From: an uncultured Bacteroidaceae bacterium
GTDB lineage: Bacteria; Bacteroidota; Bacteroidia; Bacteroidales; Bacteroidaceae
Length of the DNA: 64,000 nt
Reading direction: 5' to 3'
Assembly (NCBI GenBank): GCA_934394435.1
Contig: CAKRRN010000008.1
Coordinates: forward strand, 1-64,000
Shown: positions 33,438 through 43,215 of the stretch, piece by piece
Numbering within the stretch: the stretch's first letter is position 1
Layout: every line of letters begins with the position of its first letter
The notes under the pieces: model-generated
What the model was told of the DNA's origin: nothing
The model's input: the letters and a program-made list of their open reading frames with translations, nothing else
Database searches by the model: none
Translations under genes and position numbers: made by a program

Positions 33438-35693
33438 CTACAGACTTTCGAGAAAAGCTTCTGCCTGCCAAAGCGTATCGGCTTTGCCCACATCCATCAG
33501 TTTCAGTCCTGGTTGCACGTATCCGTGGATGTCCACCCTATCACAAATCTTCAAATAGAAATCGATGATACTGAACTTCAGAGGCCACTCGTTGAAATAT
33601 TCAAACAAAGAGGGTTTCATGTAATGAATGCCTGCAAAAGCGAGCTTTCGGCATTGGCTTACGTCAAGGTCTGGATAGGGAGAGCGCACCTGCCCCGTGG
33701 CTATGTTGGTCCAGCCCACTAGGCGCATATCGTCGGAGAAGAGCAGATAACGCTGGGTGGAGCGTTCGGACACGAGCAAAGTGGCAGGGTAAGAGACAGC
33801 AAACTGGACGAACTGATGTAGATCGACATTGCTCAAGATATCTACATTATGGATGAGAAATCCGTCTTGTGCGCTACTCAAGAAGGGTACGGCGTGTTTG
33901 ATGCCTCCTCCCGTATCGAGAAGCTCAGAGCGTTCGTCGGAGAAGCGTATGCCCATGTCCTGCGGATTCTGTTTTACCCATTGCTCTATCATGTCGGCAA
34001 AATGGTGTACGTTGATGACCACGTCTCTGCAGCCGAAGTCGCGCAACTTCTCCAACTGATGCTGCAAGAGCGGTTTTCCAGCCACGGGCACAAGTGCCTT
34101 AGGCATGTGGTCAGTGAGGGGTTTGAGCCTTGTGCCAAGCCCTGCCGCGAATATCATGGCACGCACGGGAGGGAAGGTTTGCTGTATGTGCTGCTCACGG
34201 TGCTGTACGTGCACCTCTACTCCAAATTTTTGATGGATGTGCTCAGCCAGATGCTGTGCGCTATAGACACTTCGGTGCTGTCCGCCCGTACAACCGAAGG
34301 AGAACATCAGACTGGTGAACCCTCTCTGTATGTATCTGAGCACGTGTGCGTCTGCCAGCTTGTATACGCTGTCGAGAAAGGTAAGTATCTCTCCATCATC
34401 TTCCAGAAAGCGAATGACGGGTTCGTCGAGTCCAGTCAGATTCTTATATGGTTCGTAGCGCCCAGGGTTGTGCGTGCTTCGACAATCGAAGACGTAGCCT
34501 CCTCCGTTTCCGCTGGGATCCTCAGGGATGCCTTTTCTAAACGAGAAGCTCCATACACGTACCACCAACGGTCCCTTGCCATCATACTTGCTGAAGGTGG
34601 CAAGCCCGTCTTGTGGGTGTGTGTTGTAGGGAGTGAAAGAGGTGGTTCGATATCCGTCCGCTCTTGGTGCGGGCTTTTCGTCGTGTGGCTGGAATTGTGG
34701 GAGTGCCACCAGACGTGTGAGCACTTCGTTCAGATAAGGGTACGGACAGCCACCCTGTTCGAGTAGTTGCTGCAGACTGCGCATGGCAGGCGGTATGCTC
34801 TTGAGGAAATGACTCTTGCGCTCAAAATATCCGCGAAAGCCATAAGCACCCAAGACCTGTAAGAGACGGAAAAGCACGCAGAGACGCAGTCCACGATGAA
34901 ATTCCTGGTCGTTGACCTCGATGTATAATTTCAGATGCTCCAGATAGACGGCAATCAGTTCCTGACGCAGGCTGTCGGGATAACAAGCGGACGCCTGCCA
35001 CAGGAAGCTTGCAACATCGTATTGCACAGGTCCTCTTCTGCCCCCTTGGAAATCGATGAAATAGGGATTTTCTTGAGCATCGAGCATAACGTTTCGCGCC
35101 TGAAAATCACGATACATGAAGGCGTCTGACTGAAGGGCGACAATATCCTTAACAAAGAGTTGAAAGGAGGCTTCAAGCTTCAGCTCATGGAAGTCGAGCC
35201 CTGTGGCTTTGAGAAAGCAGTATTTGAAGTAGTTGAGGTCGAAGAGCACATTGGTGGCATCCAAAGCCTCCTGCGGATAGCATTGTTTGAAATCAAGCCC
35301 TCTTGCCCCACGTATCTGTATGGAGGGCAGCAGTGCCATGGTGCGACGCAGCAGTTCGCGTTCGTGCTGGTTGTATCTGCCATGTGCCTCACGTCCGCCC
35401 TGCAAGGCTTGGAAAAGAGTATTGTCACCCAAGTCAGTCTGCAAATAGCGCAGGCCATCGGAACTGCAGGCAAGTACTTTGGGAACGGGTAGGCGACGCA
35501 GATTGAAATGCTGTGCCAGATAGCAAAAAGCATGGTTCTCATCCCGACTGGTTCCCACAACGCCTACCACGCTGCTTCCATCCTCCGCACACAAGCGGAA
35601 ATACTGACGGTTGCTACCAGCGCCTGGCAGAGGGTTGCATGAGCAAGCATCATGGCCAGAGTATTCTTTATATAATTGAAGTAGTTGTTCCAT
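33438..35693 (-). CDS. Triple fusion: sugar kinase (AmgK-like) / RapZ C-terminal domain / nucleotidyltransferase (MurU-like)
   Basis: A 751-aa protein with three parts. Residues 1-330 form an APH-fold kinase (GAGSNRQYFRL loop, catalytic MYRDFQARNVML, metal-binding YFIDFQGG). Residues about 355-490 match the RapZ C-terminal domain (FGCTGGQHRSVYSAQHLAEH). Residues about 495-751 are a sugar-1-phosphate nucleotidyltransferase (AMIFAAGLGTRLKPLTDHMPKALVPVAGKPL). AmgK and MurU act in sequence on MurNAc in peptidoglycan recycling; having both in one chain supports that role. The RapZ part probably senses or binds an amino sugar. Substrate assignment is inference. Confidence 0.88.
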   Translation of the reverse strand: MEQLLQLYKEYSGHDACSCNPLPGAGSNRQYFRLCAEDGSSVVGVVGTSRDENHAFCYLAQHFNLRRLPVPKVLACSSDGLRYLQTDLGDNTLFQALQGGREAHGRYNQHERELLRRTMALLPSIQIRGARGLDFKQCYPQEALDATNVLFDLNYFKYCFLKATGLDFHELKLEASFQLFVKDIVALQSDAFMYRDFQARNVMLDAQENPYFIDFQGGRRGPVQYDVASFLWQASACYPDSLRQELIAVYLEHLKLYIEVNDQEFHRGLRLCVLFRLLQVLGAYGFRGYFERKSHFLKSIPPAMRSLQQLLEQGGCPYPYLNEVLTRLVALPQFQPHDEKPAPRADGYRTTSFTPYNTHPQDGLATFSKYDGKGPLVVRVWSFSFRKGIPEDPSGNGGGYVFDCRSTHNPGRYEPYKNLTGLDEPVIRFLEDDGEILTFLDSVYKLADAHVLRYIQRGFTSLMFSFGCTGGQHRSVYSAQHLAEHIHQKFGVEVHVQHREQHIQQTFPPVRAMIFAAGLGTRLKPLTDHMPKALVPVAGKPLLQHQLEKLRDFGCRDVVINVHHFADMIEQWVKQNPQDMGIRFSDERSELLDTGGGIKHAVPFLSSAQDGFLIHNVDILSNVDLHQFVQFAVSYPATLLVSERSTQRYLLFSDDMRLVGWTNIATGQVRSPYPDLDVSQCRKLAFAGIHYMKPSLFEYFNEWPLKFSIIDFYLKICDRVDIHGYVQPGLKLMDVGKADTLWQAEAFLESL

Positions 35694-35744
35694 AGCAGAT
35701 ATTTACATATACATATTTTTTTATGTGTGTGTGATTCTCCTTTA

Positions 35745-36947
35745 TCAGACAGTCCGCTTCCAGATACGTATCACCCTTTGCCTTACAGCCAAAATGTTCA
35801 GCAGAGCCACCACAAAGAGCAAGATGAGTCCCGCAGAAAAGGCTCCAGCAAGACCAGCATCCTGCATGGTGGGAAACATCATCCACAGGCGTTCCATATA
35901 CAAATGCCTGATGCCACAGAGCAGAAGCAAAGCGATAATCAACACTGCCACATTGATAGCCAGCGTGAGAATCTGATAAGGACGTGCCACAGCAGACGGA
36001 CTGTAACCGATGAGCATAAGATTGCGCAGCTTCTCGGTATTCTTCTGTACGAGCAGATAGATGCTCAACATCAGTATATAGAGCGAGAGCAGACATATGA
36101 GCAACCCGATACCCATCACAACTCCAGAAGCCACCTTGAGGAAATAAGTTGCCTTGCCGCTTTCGGCTTTGTCATCGCTGAGCTCGTAGGCATGCTGGTC
36201 CATATAGCTGACAATGGCATCGTCGGCAGGATTATCCACCTCTACAATCAGACGCGTGGGCGCAGGCTCAGCATCAGGTGCAAAACGCGCGTTGCTCCAG
36301 GAGATGAAATCCTGGGGAACGAGAATGGTATTCAACCGTGAACTGAAGCCGACAACCTTAGCCTTATACTCCTCTCTCCTACCGTTTCCGCTTAGGGTTA
36401 CGGTCATATCTACAAGACCAGCCACTCCCTCGGATATCTTGGGCAACTGTTGACTTTGCGCGAATCCAAAATTGTAGATGGCGAGGTAGGTGCGAGGCAA
36501 GATAATGGGAACAAGAGGCTGTTCGGGATTGAAAGACCAACGGCTGAGATGAGCATCGACATACTGGTCGGGAACACTCTCGAAGAACATGTCGGTGGAG
36601 AAACTGGCCATACCGTCAATTCCCATCCTGCACTGGACACTATAGTGGCTGGCTGTGAACGCTCCCACCGAACGGCAGAAGGGTTGCTTTCGCAGCTGTT
36701 CGATTTCCTGCTTGTCGAATGCCTGTGTGTCACTTCCTCCCAAGGCGGAGGCGGCAGACACATGCTTGCTGACAATCAGATAGTCGGGTTTGAGGATGCC
36801 ATCCTGCCCATTCAAGAGGGGTTTCACATCCACGTAGAACTGCAATCCAAGCAGGAGAATAAGCACACCCAGAAGATTAGCAGCAAAGAACCCACCAAAC
36901 TGCAAGGGGCTTATATGACGACGAAGCAACTTCCAGACAAGACTCAT
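35745..36947 (-). CDS. FtsX-like ABC transporter permease
   Basis: A 400-aa permease with one N-terminal transmembrane helix (about residues 15-38), a large periplasmic domain and three C-terminal helices (about 270-300, 318-345, 365-390), the MacB/FtsX topology. Its start overlaps the stop of the ATPase gene by 4 bp (ATGA), so they form a transporter. Typical Bacteroidetes members export lipoproteins or peptides; the substrate is unknown. Confidence 0.82.
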   Translation of the reverse strand: MSLVWKLLRRHISPLQFGGFFAANLLGVLILLLGLQFYVDVKPLLNGQDGILKPDYLIVSKHVSAASALGGSDTQAFDKQEIEQLRKQPFCRSVGAFTASHYSVQCRMGIDGMASFSTDMFFESVPDQYVDAHLSRWSFNPEQPLVPIILPRTYLAIYNFGFAQSQQLPKISEGVAGLVDMTVTLSGNGRREEYKAKVVGFSSRLNTILVPQDFISWSNARFAPDAEPAPTRLIVEVDNPADDAIVSYMDQHAYELSDDKAESGKATYFLKVASGVVMGIGLLICLLSLYILMLSIYLLVQKNTEKLRNLMLIGYSPSAVARPYQILTLAINVAVLIIALLLLCGIRHLYMERLWMMFPTMQDAGLAGAFSAGLILLFVVALLNILAVRQRVIRIWKRTV

Positions 36948-37588
36948 AATCTGAAGATTTTTGAATAAGGTAAATCCATATGTTTTCCAACGCTGGTGAC
37001 GACAAGACCTGCGCCCTGGCTACGCGCCTCGGAGAGCATCACCTCAGCCATGGTACGACTGTTGGCATCATCAAGGTGGCTTATAGGTTCGTCTGCCAAC
37101 AGGAAGCTAAAAGGCTGCACAAGCGCACGTATCATGGCCACACGCTGCTGCTGTCCGAAACTCATACGTCCCACCAACTCATTGCGCTTATCGGCAATAC
37201 CGAAGGCCTCGAACCACTCGTCCACCTGCTTAGGAGCGCGCCAATGTGTGAGGTTGTTTTTAATCTGCACATTCTCAAGTGCCGTCAATTCGGGAAAGAG
37301 CCTCAGCTCTTGAAACAGATGACTCAAAGCCGTGCGCCGAACCTCTACCCATTGAGCTACAGAAAGGCTTCGGATATCGGTATTGTCGAACAGGATACGT
37401 CCCTCATAGTCGTTGCGATAACCAATCAGATAACTGCAGAGACTGGTCTTGCCCGTCCCGCTGGCCGCTTCTATGAGGTAGACACCACCTCGCTCCAGCG
37501 TAAGAGACTTTTGCCAGACATCGCTTTCGCTCATGTTTCTACCGTGAAAGATATTTGGCAAAGCCTTATCAAGAATTATTTTATCCAT
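36944..37588 (-). CDS. ABC transporter ATP-binding protein (LolD/MacB-type)
   Basis: A 214-aa nucleotide-binding domain with Walker A EAASGTGKTS, a Q-loop near FQELRLFPEL, signature MSFGQQQRV (the usual LSGGQ is replaced by SFGQQ) and Walker B FLLADEPISHLDD. It pairs with the FtsX-like permease through a 4-bp overlap. It is slightly short but complete. Confidence 0.87.
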   Translation of the reverse strand: MDKIILDKALPNIFHGRNMSESDVWQKSLTLERGGVYLIEAASGTGKTSLCSYLIGYRNDYEGRILFDNTDIRSLSVAQWVEVRRTALSHLFQELRLFPELTALENVQIKNNLTHWRAPKQVDEWFEAFGIADKRNELVGRMSFGQQQRVAMIRALVQPFSFLLADEPISHLDDANSRTMAEVMLSEARSQGAGLVVTSVGKHMDLPYSKIFRL

Positions 37589-37622
37589 TTTATTTTTCTT
37601 GCTTTCCGTTTACAGATGCCCT

Positions 37623-38993
37623 TCAGTCTTTTTCGTCAGACAGCTTTGCTGCTGTCCGCCTCACGCGCAGAGTTAGAGTATCAAATTGTTTTAATGATTC
37701 CATCACAGCTGAGAACTGTTTGTCCATCAGAAGGAAGAGAAATCCTGCGTTGTCAGCCAAGGCTGGCAGTGAGACTTGTGCATAGAGGACAGCCCCTTCT
37801 GCATCGTCCACAATATTGTCGGGGTTACGTTCTGCCTCCCGACAGGCATCCAGAAACGTGTGTCTGTCTGTAGATGCAACCAAGATACCTTGACTAACTC
37901 CAAAGCAGAAGGTCTGTCCCAAAGCACTCAGGCTAAAGCAACTGTCTGACAAGGAGGTCAGATTCATGCCTAACCCTTGAGCAAAACCCTGTCCCCAATC
38001 GCTGCTGTTCTGCAAGAAACGTGTGTCAGAAAGTTGCGCCTTGAGCAAAGAGCCAGAGAGTGCATCGCCCGTACGTGGAATACCTAATGTGAGAGCTCCC
38101 CTAAGAGAACGTATCATCATGTCGGCATCAATGCACATATTGAGGGCAAGGAGCTGCGTCCGCAGACGCGGCAACTTGCGCAAGTTCTTGAGCAAGAGTT
38201 CTCCGTCTACTCCTACAGAAAGACTGGCCAAAAGGTCTGGACTGAGCTTAGCTACAGCATTTCTCCCCAATGGCAGCAAGAAGGAAGTGCTTGCTTCGGC
38301 ATTAGGGCAAACGAGTTCGGCATCAAGAAGCAGAGTCTTGCCTTGTGGTTTCAGATTCACAAACACATCTCCATCCCACAGTCCGCTACACGCATCTGCC
38401 ATTTCTGGTACAAAACGCGTCATCAGGTGACGCGCCAGAGTTGCAGAAAAAGCCACACTCAGAGGTGCATCATTGTCCTGCCCCATCTGTTGCAGCAGTC
38501 GATTTTCTGCTTTTTCATTTTGGCGCATTAGCCCAGCCATTTTCCCACGTGTGCGGTCCATTTCTTGTTCGGAAAGCGGTCCGTATGCCAGACAACGATC
38601 ATCAGAGAAGGCCAGAAGCCAGTTGCTCCATCGAGTCCAATACATTCCTCGCTGACTCTCTATGGAAAGTCCTCTCTCACGTAGCAAAGACTCCCATCTC
38701 TTGCGACTGGCAAGAGGGAGAAGCACACCTGTGGCATTTTCTCCATCGACAAAGGCAAATATTTGTTTCTCCAAATCCAATCCGCTATTCTCCAGAAAAG
38801 CCTGTTGCTCTGCAGAGGGCACAAACACATGTTCCTGGCCTAGCTTCCGTACATCTAACACAGTAACAGCCTGCATCTGTTTGGGCAGGGAACTCATATA
38901 TGTATTTTTCCTGTGCAGAAAGAAGATTACGGCTGAGGCGGCAAGCAGAAGTCCCAGCACTCCCAACGAAATGTATCGTACCTTATGAGTCAT
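37623..38993 (-). CDS. Membrane-anchored periplasmic protein, possibly DUF4836-related
   Basis: A 456-aa protein with one N-terminal transmembrane helix (about residues 8-26) and a large extracytoplasmic domain. It opens with SSLPKQMQAVTVLDVRKL, similar in style to DUF4836-type proteins, in which such a stretch begins the repeated domain. The rest shows no catalytic motif. It lies 34 bp before the ABC ATPase gene and is probably in the same operon. The family call is weak. Confidence 0.7.
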   Translation of the reverse strand: MTHKVRYISLGVLGLLLAASAVIFFLHRKNTYMSSLPKQMQAVTVLDVRKLGQEHVFVPSAEQQAFLENSGLDLEKQIFAFVDGENATGVLLPLASRKRWESLLRERGLSIESQRGMYWTRWSNWLLAFSDDRCLAYGPLSEQEMDRTRGKMAGLMRQNEKAENRLLQQMGQDNDAPLSVAFSATLARHLMTRFVPEMADACSGLWDGDVFVNLKPQGKTLLLDAELVCPNAEASTSFLLPLGRNAVAKLSPDLLASLSVGVDGELLLKNLRKLPRLRTQLLALNMCIDADMMIRSLRGALTLGIPRTGDALSGSLLKAQLSDTRFLQNSSDWGQGFAQGLGMNLTSLSDSCFSLSALGQTFCFGVSQGILVASTDRHTFLDACREAERNPDNIVDDAEGAVLYAQVSLPALADNAGFLFLLMDKQFSAVMESLKQFDTLTLRVRRTAAKLSDEKD

Positions 38994-39098
38994 AAGCCTT
39001 GTTTTTTATTACATATATTATGTGTGCGTGTATGAGAGAGGATAAGTTTCTTTTAGAGTACTGTCCTCTGATCCTCTTTTCCCAAGAAAGACCTTAGC

Positions 39099-39836
39099 TC
39101 AGAAGGGCAACTGATGCGAAAGTTGCATCATATGTACCGCCACCAGAGCCGCTGTCTCAGTACGCAGCCGGCTCTTGCCCAACGTGACACTCCTCCAACC
39201 CAAACGCTCGGCCTGACGCACCTCTTCGATACTAAAATCTCCCTCTGGACCTACGAGAACGGTTACATCTGAGCCTGACTGGAGAAGGTCAAACAAAGGA
39301 AGGATAACGCTTTCTTGACTGATGTCGTGAGGATCGTAACAATGACAGATGAAGCGTTCGCTTGTCTGATTCGCACGCATGAAACTGTCCAAACCCTGCA
39401 TAGGGTTAACCTTCGGCATCCACGCCTTGTGGCTCTGCTTTACGGCAGATATCACGATACGCTCTATGCGTTCTGTCTTCAACTGATGACGTTCGCTATA
39501 CTGACAGTCAACAAAGGAAAACTCATCCACACCAATCTCCGTGGCTTTCTCGACCATCCATTCCACCCGTTCGCTCATCTTGGTTGGTGCCATGGCTATG
39601 TGCAGATGTCCTGTCCAAGCACGTTGCTGAGGCATACTCTCGATGATTCTGTAGAGGCAACGATGACCTGTTTGTGCGGAAATCTCTGCACGGAGAAACA
39701 TACCGTCACCATCCATCAGATTGATTTCGTCGCCTACGCCCAACCTAAGCACTCTCAGCGCATGCTTGGCCTCATCGGCAGGAAGCTCACACTCATGCAA
39801 GGCGTCTGGCACATAGAAAAATCGTGTTTCCTTCAT
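39099..39836 (-). CDS. rsmE: 16S rRNA (uracil-1498-N3)-methyltransferase RsmE
   Basis: A 245-aa SPOUT methyltransferase for U1498 of 16S rRNA. The N-terminal PUA-like part has EAKHALRVLRLGVGDEINLMDG. The SPOUT knot shows VLVGPEGDFSIEEV and SVTLGKSRLRTETAALVAVHM, the SAM-binding motifs of RsmE. Length matches the family. It is followed by the nucleoside transporter upstream on the same strand (90 bp gap). Confidence 0.95.
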   Translation of the reverse strand: MKETRFFYVPDALHECELPADEAKHALRVLRLGVGDEINLMDGDGMFLRAEISAQTGHRCLYRIIESMPQQRAWTGHLHIAMAPTKMSERVEWMVEKATEIGVDEFSFVDCQYSERHQLKTERIERIVISAVKQSHKAWMPKVNPMQGLDSFMRANQTSERFICHCYDPHDISQESVILPLFDLLQSGSDVTVLVGPEGDFSIEEVRQAERLGWRSVTLGKSRLRTETAALVAVHMMQLSHQLPF

Positions 39837-39926
39837 TTATATGTAGTTTTATTCTCTCTCTGGGATGACTTTTTTTTACATAGTCTTTTACCCTTCCTCT
39901 GAATGACTCTTTTTATATATGTGGCT

Positions 39927-41198
39927 TTATTTTCCTTCTGGCTGATGCTTATAGCGGAATAAAAGGGCAAAAGCAATAGCCACCAACAATGAATATGCTG
40001 CAAAAATATACCAGCACGTATTCCATCCATGCCAAACCGCCATGGAACCTGCCTGGGCAGGAAGATTGAACACATAATGGTTTACAACCACCTGAGCACA
40101 CAACGTGCCGATAGTTGCGCCAAATCCGTTGGTCATCATCATGAAAAGCCCCTGGGCAGAGTTTCTAATACTGAGGTCCGTCTCCTTGTCTACGAAGAGA
40201 GAACCGCTGATATTAAAGAAGTCAAAAGCCACGCCATAGACAATCATACTCAACACGAACCATACTACTCCACTTCCTGGATTTCCGACAGCAAAGAACA
40301 GATAGCGAAGTACCCATGCAAGCATGGCCACAAGCATGACACGCTTGATTCCAAAACGCTTCAGGAAGAAGGGAATCAGCAGGATGCAAAGTGTCTCGCT
40401 TATTTGGCTCAGTGAAATCAGGATGTTGGCATGCTGCACCCCAAAAGTATCCTTGAACTCTTCTATATTGCCAAACGACGTGATAAAGGGATTGGCAAAT
40501 CCATTGGTAATCTGCAAACAAACGCCCAAAAACATGGAAAAAATAAAGAAGAGTGCCATACGGTACGAACGGAAGAGCAGAAAGGCTTTTAACCCCAAAG
40601 CATCGACAAGGCTCTTATGCTCGCCCTTGCTCGTACGGCAAGGGGGCATCGTCAGAGCATAGACTGCCATAAGTATGCTGAGCAGACCGCTCCAACCAAA
40701 CTGCAAGGGAGTAGACTGCATTCCGCCCAAATCCACAATCCACATACTTATGATAAAACCAACCGTTCCAAACACGCGAATGGGGGGAAAGGATTTTACC
40801 GTATCTAATCCAGCCTGATCAAGTGCGCTGTACGCCACGCTGTTAGAAAGCGCAATAGTGGGCATGAAGAATGCCACGCTGAGCGTATAGAGTGTAAACA
40901 AGGGGGCGAATTGTACTGTATCGGCTGACTGCCAACCGTATACACATGCAGCAAGCATAAAGATTCCCGCCATCAGATGGCAAAGCGAAAGCAGACGTTG
41001 TGCCTGCATCCAGCGATCTGCCACAATACCCATAAGTGCAGGCATACACAAGGAGACAAACCCCTGTACACTGTAGAACCACCCTATCTGTCCTGCCATT
41101 CCTACATTGGCCAGATAGGTACCCATAGATGTCAGGTAAGCACCCCAGACGGCAAATTCCATGAAGTTCAAAGCCGTCAGTCTGATTTTCATATTCAT
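39927..41198 (-). CDS. Nucleoside transporter, NupG-type MFS
   Basis: A 423-aa inner-membrane protein with about 12 hydrophobic helices. It begins with LTALNFMEFAVWGAYLTSMGTYL, the start typical of the NupG/XapB nucleoside:H+ symporter family, and contains the loop FGTVGFIISMWIVD. It probably imports nucleosides for salvage, consistent with the nucleoside phosphorylase at 55237. Two ATGs are possible (41198 and 41192). Confidence 0.9.
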   Translation of the reverse strand: MNMKIRLTALNFMEFAVWGAYLTSMGTYLANVGMAGQIGWFYSVQGFVSLCMPALMGIVADRWMQAQRLLSLCHLMAGIFMLAACVYGWQSADTVQFAPLFTLYTLSVAFFMPTIALSNSVAYSALDQAGLDTVKSFPPIRVFGTVGFIISMWIVDLGGMQSTPLQFGWSGLLSILMAVYALTMPPCRTSKGEHKSLVDALGLKAFLLFRSYRMALFFIFSMFLGVCLQITNGFANPFITSFGNIEEFKDTFGVQHANILISLSQISETLCILLIPFFLKRFGIKRVMLVAMLAWVLRYLFFAVGNPGSGVVWFVLSMIVYGVAFDFFNISGSLFVDKETDLSIRNSAQGLFMMMTNGFGATIGTLCAQVVVNHYVFNLPAQAGSMAVWHGWNTCWYIFAAYSLLVAIAFALLFRYKHQPEGK

Positions 41199-41249
41199 AA
41201 CGCGTAATTTTGTCAGTTTGTTTTCTTTGGCTTATACACAATGATACAA

Positions 41250-42431
41250 TCACTCAATATATAGTACCAATCCCTTCAGATACTCACCCTCTGGATGATA
41301 AATATTGATGGGATGGTCAGCTGGTTGATGCAACTGATGAAGAATGCGGACACGACGATGCGCCAACGTGGCTGCTGTAAAGACAGCCATGCGGAACTGG
41401 TCTTTGCTTACAGCCTGTGAGCAACTGAAGGTAAACAGAATGCCTCCAGGTGCTATTTTCTCCATGGCTTTGGCATTCAGCTTAGTGTACCCACGAAGGG
41501 CATTCTTTACCGCATCGCGATGTTTGGCAAAAGCTGGAGGATCCAGAACAACCAAATCATAAGGAACTGTCATCTCGTCAAGAAAGCGGAAAGCATCCTC
41601 GGCAAAAGCCTCGTGACGATTATCGTTGGGAAAATTCAGTTCCACGTTCGCACGCACCAGTTCCACAGCCTTGCTGCTGCTATCTACCGAATGTACCAAG
41701 CTGGCTCCTCCGCGAAGAGCATACACGCTAAATCCACCCGTATAGCAAAACATATTCAGCACCTTACGCCCACGAGCGTAGTGTTCAAGTAAGCTACGGT
41801 TCTCTCGTTGGTCTACAAAGAAACCGGTCTTCTGCCCCTTCAGCCAGTCTATATGGAAACGCAGTCCATTCTCCGTGGCTACGTCCGTATGGCTTTCTCC
41901 CATCAGGAAGCCGTTACCTCCGTCCACCGTGGCCTTGATGGGTAAGGTGGTCTCGCTTTTATAAAAGATAGAATCCAGACGACTACCCATCACCTGACTT
42001 AGAGCTTTGGCTATCTGCACACGACTGACGTGCATACCCACACTATGAGCCTGCATGACCGCAGTCTTCCCATATACGTCTATCACTAGACCAGGCAAAC
42101 CATCCCCCTCGCCATGTACCAAACGAAAGGTGTCTCCGTTTTCCGAATCAGCCAAGCCTATGGATTGGCGTACTTGAAGAGCTGTGGCAAGACGCTCTTG
42201 CCAGAAGGATTCGTCAATAAGCCGTTGCTCGAAAGAGAGAACACGTACGGCAATACTGCCCACTTGCCAATGTCCAAGGCAGAGGAAATCACCCAGGCTA
42301 TCAAGTACCGTCACTACATCTCCCTCCTCAGGATTTCCCTCCAGACGCATTACAGCACCTGAGAATATCCAGGGATGGAACCTTTTGAGGCTTTCTTCTT
42401 TGCCTCGTCGCAATATCACTTTTTTATCCAT
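41250..42431 (-). CDS. Class I SAM-dependent rRNA methyltransferase, RlmI-like
   Basis: A 393-aa protein with an N-terminal PUA domain (about residues 1-75: VILRRGKEESLKRFHPWIFSGAV). The methyltransferase domain has VLNMFCYTGGFSVYALRGGA and catalytic LVVLDPPAFAKHRDAV. RlmI makes m5C1962 in 23S rRNA. It overlaps the exonuclease gene by 8 bp and lies in a three-gene operon with it and DUF5063. Confidence 0.92.
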   Translation of the reverse strand: MDKKVILRRGKEESLKRFHPWIFSGAVMRLEGNPEEGDVVTVLDSLGDFLCLGHWQVGSIAVRVLSFEQRLIDESFWQERLATALQVRQSIGLADSENGDTFRLVHGEGDGLPGLVIDVYGKTAVMQAHSVGMHVSRVQIAKALSQVMGSRLDSIFYKSETTLPIKATVDGGNGFLMGESHTDVATENGLRFHIDWLKGQKTGFFVDQRENRSLLEHYARGRKVLNMFCYTGGFSVYALRGGASLVHSVDSSSKAVELVRANVELNFPNDNRHEAFAEDAFRFLDEMTVPYDLVVLDPPAFAKHRDAVKNALRGYTKLNAKAMEKIAPGGILFTFSCSQAVSKDQFRMAVFTAATLAHRRVRILHQLHQPADHPINIYHPEGEYLKGLVLYIE

Positions 42432-43215
42432 TCTGTCCTGTTGTTTCTGTCATTTCATGCTTCACAGATTCGGTCCTCTTGCTTTTTGCCACGACACGAC
42501 TCTTGCGTGTTCTCTGGGGTTTGGGATTCGTTTCTTCCGCAGACGTTTTGTTCTCAGTTGTTCCCTCCAAAACGAAATTTATCGGTCTAACAGGATCCGA
42601 TACAGGCATTACCTGCAAGAGATAACCTGCTGAGCGCAGTTGCATCATTCTTTCGTATAATTGTATGCATGCCCAAGCGTCTGTGGCAGCATACTGCTTC
42701 TGTGCATCGCTCAAGATGTCCGCCTCCCAGTTTGAGAGTCGTTGTGCCTTGCTGATACGTCCGCCCAACAAATTGGCGTACAGTTTTTGCAGACTAAGGT
42801 CCTTCAATCCCATCTCCTTGGCTATCTGCTGAATCTCAATAAAAGTTCCTGGCATAAAACTCTCTCTGCGCTGCAATCCGAAAAGGTCATCACGCCAGGA
42901 AAGTCCCACCTTTATGGTTTCACCTTCGTCAGAAAGCAGTCGGATCAGACACTTAGGCAATCCGATAACATTCAGCCGAAACAGGAAACAAACCTCTCTA
43001 CTACTTACTTGCATAAGAGCGACAAGCGAAGAATGTCCTTTTTGAAACTGTGGTTTTGTTTCCGTATCAAACCCAAGAATTGGTTGCGACAGCAAATAAG
43101 CCACGGCCTTCTCCGCTTCATACTCACTTTGTACCACCTCTATGCGTCCTTCGAAAAGAACACGCTCAAGCCCACTTATGTTTTCCTTGTCGAACTTATC
43201 TAATATTGTCTCCAT
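42424..43215 (-). CDS. 3'-5' exonuclease, RNase D/DEDDy type
   Basis: A 263-aa nuclease. The DEDDy residues are visible: ILGFDTETKP (D-x-E), a middle Asp in GLSWRDDLFGL and YAATDAWACIQLY (Y-x3-D). The C-terminus is a basic tail rich in Lys/Arg (PQRTRKSRVVAKSKR), which probably binds nucleic acid. The HRDC domains of full RNase D are missing, as in many Bacteroidetes members. It is coupled with DUF5063 (20 bp overlap) and the RlmI-like gene. Confidence 0.9.
   Translation of the reverse strand: METILDKFDKENISGLERVLFEGRIEVVQSEYEAEKAVAYLLSQPILGFDTETKPQFQKGHSSLVALMQVSSREVCFLFRLNVIGLPKCLIRLLSDEGETIKVGLSWRDDLFGLQRRESFMPGTFIEIQQIAKEMGLKDLSLQKLYANLLGGRISKAQRLSNWEADILSDAQKQYAATDAWACIQLYERMMQLRSAGYLLQVMPVSDPVRPINFVLEGTTENKTSAEETNPKPQRTRKSRVVAKSKRTESVKHEMTETTGQNG

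Noticed and set aside
33849..34766. 305-aa plus-strand open frame opposite the triple-fusion gene
   Set aside because: It is a shadow of the minus-strand gene, whose domains are unmistakable; the plus frame has no motif or start signal.
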